Assembly: GCA_029449235.1 (NCBI GenBank)
Contig: JANATG010000019.1
Span: 992,001-1,056,000, forward strand
DNA length: 64,000 bases
DNA from: Linnemannia schmuckeri
Taxonomy: Eukaryota; Mortierellomycota; Mortierellomycetes; Mortierellales; Mortierellaceae
Direction of reading: 5' to 3'
The notes beneath the pieces are model-generated. The model ran no database searches and was not told where the DNA came from. It was given only the letters and a program-made list of their open reading frames with translations. The position numbers were made by a program, and so were the translations under genes. Every line of letters starts with the position of its first letter. Position 1 is the first letter of the stretch. This document shows positions 59,480 to 64,000 of the stretch, piece by piece.

Positions 59480-62400
59480 ATGTTCAGCAGGAACGAGAAG
59501 AGAGCGTCAGCGGCGTACGTCTCTGGACTCCCCACCCACGACATCGATGATGAGAACAAGTATGCCAAAGCCCCTATGAGCTTTCATAACGGCAAGGTAA
59601 AGTGAGAGAGGAATGATTGAACTTTTTTCAGGGCTGTAGCTGATTCAAGAGCAGGAAGCTCTTTGTGTGATTTTGTGATATTTTTTCTCAGGGTGACAGG
59701 TTGTGGGTCATGCAAGCTAACGCGCTTTTTCTCACAATACAATACAATACAATACAAATAGAAACAGCCTCGACGAAGGATCCGTAAACGCCATGCAGCG
59801 CTGGTGTTGTGTCTCTGCACAGCAATGGTCATGTTCCTGAAGTCTCACTCCGTCTCGGTTGGTTTCTCTTCCTCGTCGTCGTCTTCAGGTCTTGTGCAGC
59901 AGGGTCGACAGGAAGGCAGTGGAGGAGTTATGGCAGGAATCAACAAACCTCTCAATCGCGCAGGGGTCCCTGCACCCGTTATCCCCAACAACCCAGCACC
60001 AGTTCAGGTTCAGGACAATGGCAACACTGTAGATCCAGCGGCGGCAGCAGCGGCGGCCAGGAAGAAGAAGAAGAAGGAAAAGAAGCAGGCTGCGATCTCG
60101 TTATTTGAGTTCCCGGGAGATGATGAGAAGCCGGCAAAAAAGAACAACAACAACAAATCAAAGGCGCAGAAGGATAAGAAGAAGAAGAACGACAAGAAAA
60201 AGCCCAACAATAACAACAAACCCTCAGCGCCCAAACCTGCCTCTCCACCACCATCAGTACCTAAACCCGTCGTCCCACCTGTCGTCGCCAAGCCGCAGCA
60301 CGATTGGAGTATTCCTCAGGAGCAGGATGCTATTGGTGGTAGTGTTGGAGGAATTGGTGCTGAGCCTCAAGCTGACGGTGAGGGTGACCAGACTCTGATG
60401 GATGATGAGGATGGCGAGAATTTGGTCGACGAAGAGGTGATCCCAAAAGGCAACGACAGCAACAACCGGTTACACAACCAAGATTCGGACGCCGCCCCAG
60501 GAGGAGCACGGACAGGTCCATTATCACCACCACCCCACGTGAACCCGGCGATCTGGGAGGAGCGCAAGAACCGAGTCAAGGCAGCCTTCTTGCATTCATG
60601 GAACGCCTACAAGCGGGACGCTTGGGGTAAAGACGAGTACCACCCGATCACCAAGTACGGCTCCAACATGATCCGCAAGGGCCAGGGATTTACGATTGTC
60701 GATTCTTTGGATACCATCCTGTTAATGGGTTTGGAGAAAGAGTTCCAAGAGGCCAAGGAATGGGTTAGGAACGAGCTCGATTTCGATCAAGATGGAGAAG
60801 TCAACCTGTTCGAGACCACGATCCGTGTCCTCGGAGGTCTGTTGAGTGCCTATGACCAGTCCGGAAAGGACCCCATCTTCCTCCGCAAAGCGGTTGATCT
60901 TGCCGATAGGCTGATGGGGGCGTTCGAGACGCCTACAGGAATTCCTTACGCAAGCGTTCACTTGCGGGACCGACGTGGTGTTCCTGGTCATGATCGTGGT
61001 ATCAGTTCTACGGCTGAGGTGGCGTCTTTGCAGTTGGAGTTCAAGTACTTGTCGTACTTGACGGGCGATGAAAGGTACTGGAAGGCGGCTGAGAATGTAG
61101 TACTCAAGATCAAGGAGATGGATAGCCTGGATGGCCTGGTACCGATTTACATCAACCCGAATACAGGCCATTTCCAAGGAGGGGAGATCCGTCTTGGCTC
61201 CCGCGGCGATAGTTACTATGGTACGTGTCTTTGATGATTTTGCTTGTGTGTTGTGTGCATAGGGCATTGTGACACCAAGAATCGTGGCGAATAATTGCTA
61301 ACATAGTGTTATTTTTTTTTCTCTTGAACAATAGAGTACTTGATTAAGCAGTACTTGCAGACGGGAAAGAAGGAAAAGGTTTACAAGGAGATGTACGATG
61401 AGGCCATCGCTGGTGTGAAAAAGCACCTTCTCGGCCGTACCATCCCCAACCACCTCCTCTTTGTTGGTGAGATCTCTAAATACAACCCTAAGAATCTCTC
61501 GCCCAAGATGGACCATCTCGTCTGTTTCCTTGGAGGAACCCTTGCCCTCGGCTCCACCAGTGGCCACTCTCTGGATCCTTCCTTCCCTCGATCTCACTTC
61601 TCGCCCCTTCAGGAATCGGATTTCAAGATGGGCGAAGAGCTGACGGAATCGTGCTATGAGATGTATCGTCAGACCGAGACGGGATTGGCGGCCGAGATTG
61701 TGTATTGGGTCCAGAATGCGGACCAGATTCGCGGGAAAACGGTGCAGCAGCATGCCCCGGGTTCGGATTTTATTATCAATGATCGAGATGGGCATAACTG
61801 GTTGCGTCCTGAGACTGCTGAGAGTTTGTTTTATCTCTGGCGCCTCACCGGCGATGACAAGTACCGGTACGTTTTTTTGAATAGACTGCTTGATCGGTTT
61901 ATGTGAAGTTGTTTGTTTGTCTCAAGACGTGAACGCGACACTCGTAATACGCGTTACATTGAAACTGACACACATTTTCCGTTCCTTCCTTCCTTCCTTC
62001 GTTCCTACCCTCATATCACCTAATCTTCAACAGCCATTGGGGTTGGAACATTTTCGAGGCGATCGAAAAGTACAGCAAGGTCGCTTCAGGAGGCTACAGC
62101 TCGATCCACGACATCCGCCAAGCCAACAACATCAACTTTTCCGACAAGATGGAAACGTTTTTCTTGGCCGAGACGCTCAAGTACTTTTTCTTGCTGTTTG
62201 GACCGGACAATATTTTGCCGTTGGATGAGTATGTCTTCAATACCGAGGCCCATCCCTTGCCCATTTTCGAGCCGCCGACAAGATTCTTGGCAAGGACTGC
62301 TCCTGGTAGCAGTGAGAGGAATGGGGTCATGGATGAGGATGTTGATGTTGCGCCTGAGGATGAGGATGAGGTTGGAGAGGAATTGAGTGAGGAGGATCGA

Positions 62401-62997
62401 AAGTATAAGGAGATGCTTGCCAAGGAGGACAATGATTCTTCTGCGCCTGATGATGAAGAAGAGATAGTAGGCGCGGGTGACACTGTTGAAGAGGAGGAAG
62501 GTGAGACGACTGTCCCTCAGGACGATGAAGATGATGAGGAGGGGGCACAGTCGGAGGGAGAGCCAGAGGTTGGAGGGGAGGAAGCCACTGAAGGTGAGGA
62601 GGATGATGAGGAAGTTGACCAGGTGGATCAAGGGTTGGAGGATTTGGCTGTCGATGATGCGGAGGATGATGGGCAGGGTGAGGAGGTTGCTGAGGTTGAA
62701 GTTGACTATGAGGAGGGTACCGATACTGGTGAGGAGGAGGAGGAGGAGGAGGAGGAAGGCGAGGAAGGTGAACAGGATGGTGAGGAAGGTGAACAGGATG
62801 GTGAGGAAGGAGAAGGTGAGGAAGAGGGGGAAGAAGAAGAAGGCGAGGAAGCAGAGGAGGAAGAGGAAGAGGAGGAGGAAATGGATGGTGAAGACGATGA
62901 GATAGAGCCGGGCGAAGCTGATGATGCCGATGTACCTGAGGAGGCGATTGAAGAGGACGATGCGGAGGAACGCGATAGCGATCGCGGTCTCCTGTAA
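59480..62997 (+). CDS. GH47 class I alpha-1,2-mannosidase with acidic tail
   Basis: Four exons: 59480-59596, 59762-61220, 61335-61866 and 62034-62997, giving 1023 aa. The enzyme trims alpha-1,2-mannose from N-glycans in the ER or Golgi. It is a type II membrane protein: a cytosolic basic tail (RRRIRKRH), an anchor at about 51-66 (AALVLCLCTAMVMFLK), then ~230 residues of low-complexity stem rich in Ala, Lys, Asn and Pro. The GH47 domain spans about 300-785, with AWGKDEYHPI, FTIVDSLDTILLMGL, DHLVCFLGGTLALGS, GHNWLRPETAESLFYLWRLT, ETFFLAETLKYFFLLF and the calcium-binding TEAHP near 770. After it comes ~230 residues dominated by Glu and Asp, including imperfect GEQDGEE repeats, an unusual addition. 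The catalytic core looks complete. Confidence 0.93.
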
Positions 62998-64000
62998 TAT
63001 CACAACCAATAACTACTACGAATCCGTTAATATTAAAAAAGCCCCTTGCATAGACATTATATCTTTAACGACTTTCTCATTCCGTTTCTGCGAATAATTG
63101 TGAATTGTGTGTCCAAGAAAGATAAGACAGAGGCTGACTAGAAAAAAAAAAGTGTGGAGAAAAGAACACAAACGTAAAAAGGAGCAAAGATAAAAAAAAC
63201 TTTGCCTGTTCACTGGTGTAATCTTGTCTACTGCAAAAAAAAACAACAACGGTGCGTGATCCCCTTTCCTCTCTTGTCCACTTCCAATTGGGTAGAAGAG
63301 CATTGTTCGTTACTAATCTGCATTGTTCAACCAAACAGGGCCTCGATTAGTTTCCCTTTGTTTGTTTATGTATGGAAATGTTACAAAGAACGGAGATACT
63401 CATTGGCTGTGACGAAGAAAGAAAACCAAAAAGATGTGAAATAAAGCGAACAGTTGCACTAGACAAACCAAAAATCAAAGCCTGGCAGGGGCTTGACTTG
63501 TGGAGGAGGGAAAAAAACCAAAAGATGAGAGCAAATCAAGTAAGAAGCAAATAAAAGAAAGTAAATAAGCGAAGGAACCTTGAAAAACAGAAAAAATGAC
63601 AGAAAGGTCCGGAGTAGTCTGCGGTGAGAAGTTGGACGGACATATGAAAGACGTGTCCGACGGTCGTATGTTTGTTACACATACATCAGAAAGGGAGTGC
63701 GGGGGAAGGGAGATGACTTGTCCGGACTCGGGAAATCCGAATGAGAGTTGCAACGATGTAAGAGAGAGAGAAGGAGGGAAGCCAGTACAAGTGAGACACA
63801 AACACACGAATGCAGCACGCAAATAAACAAATAGAAGAAAAAAAAAGAGAGATGGTCAGAAGCATGTGAATGCATAGTATAAGAAACCCTCACCCTAGCC
63901 TATAGTAGGGGGCTAGTACGTACAGAAAGTGGAAGGGAAATCTTGACAAATACGGCGCAAGAGAAGGAGATGAAGAAGTGAAAGAAAATGAGCAGAGGGA
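62998..64000. other. Intergenic at the window end
   Basis: A-rich sequence with no supported gene on either strand. The left part is the GH47 3' UTR. Confidence 0.5.

Noticed and set aside
62086..63009. 307-codon minus-strand Leu-rich frame
   Set aside because: Antisense of the Glu/Asp codons in the GH47 tail, not a membrane protein gene.
1..64000. CRISPR arrays, operons, prophage or bacterial origin features
   Set aside because: None seen; spliceosomal introns and gene content identify the window as fungal nuclear DNA.

Overview
The window looks like nuclear DNA of an early-diverging fungus, most likely Mortierellomycota (Mortierella, Linnemannia or relatives). Genes are intron-rich, with short GTAAGT-type introns, YAG acceptors and occasional CTAAC-like branch points. 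5' leaders are long and pyrimidine-rich, low-complexity runs are frequent, and there is an F-box/leucine-rich family in several states of decay. No CRISPR array, rRNA, operon or convincing tRNA was seen. All exon joins were worked out by hand from splice consensus, reading phase and family resemblance, so individual boundaries may be off.

Layout. 1-1.76 kb: no supported gene. 1.76-3.4 kb (-): a secreted or anchored BMP/PnrA-type substrate-binding protein, a family best known from bacteria. 4.1-4.8 kb: a broken RNase H piece of a LINE-type retroelement with a poly-A tail. 6.1-9.3 kb: three small secretory candidates: a 149-aa protein, a 16-cysteine repeat protein and a possible 45-aa peptide behind a stem-loop plus TATA box. 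10.1-16.2 kb: an accessory island with one intact F-box gene, two F-box/LRR pseudogenes and a fragment resembling large Mucoromycota effector-like families. 16.3-29.2 kb (-): a housekeeping block of a PIAS/SIZ SUMO ligase, Bud22, PDAP1/HASPP28 and Sly1. 29.8-31.6 kb (+): a coiled-coil tail-anchored protein. 31.9-40 kb (-): an LRR protein, GPI inositol-deacylase (Bst1/PGAP1) and an 81-aa hydrophilic protein. 40-46.9 kb: almost 7 kb with no credible gene. 46.9-48 kb (-): a glutamine-rich protein. 51.1-56.6 kb (+): a secreted fungalysin and the DEAD-box helicase Spb4. 56.7-58.4 kb (-): a decayed multi-exon gene. 59.5-63 kb (+): a GH47 mannosidase with a very long acidic tail. 63-64 kb: nothing supported.

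Functional threads. Bud22 and Spb4 serve ribosome biogenesis. Sly1, Bst1/PGAP1 and the GH47 mannosidase serve the early secretory pathway. Fungalysin, the small secreted proteins and the BMP protein face outward. The F-box/LRR island, the effector-like scrap and the retroelement remnant are fast-evolving accessory DNA set beside conserved genes.

The most unusual items are the eukaryotic BMP-family protein, an apparent choice between a 621-aa and a 1090-aa SUMO ligase made by one intron, the repeat-built cysteine-rich secreted protein with an ambiguous 5' end, the terminal mini-exon of the 81-aa protein, and the acidic tail on GH47.
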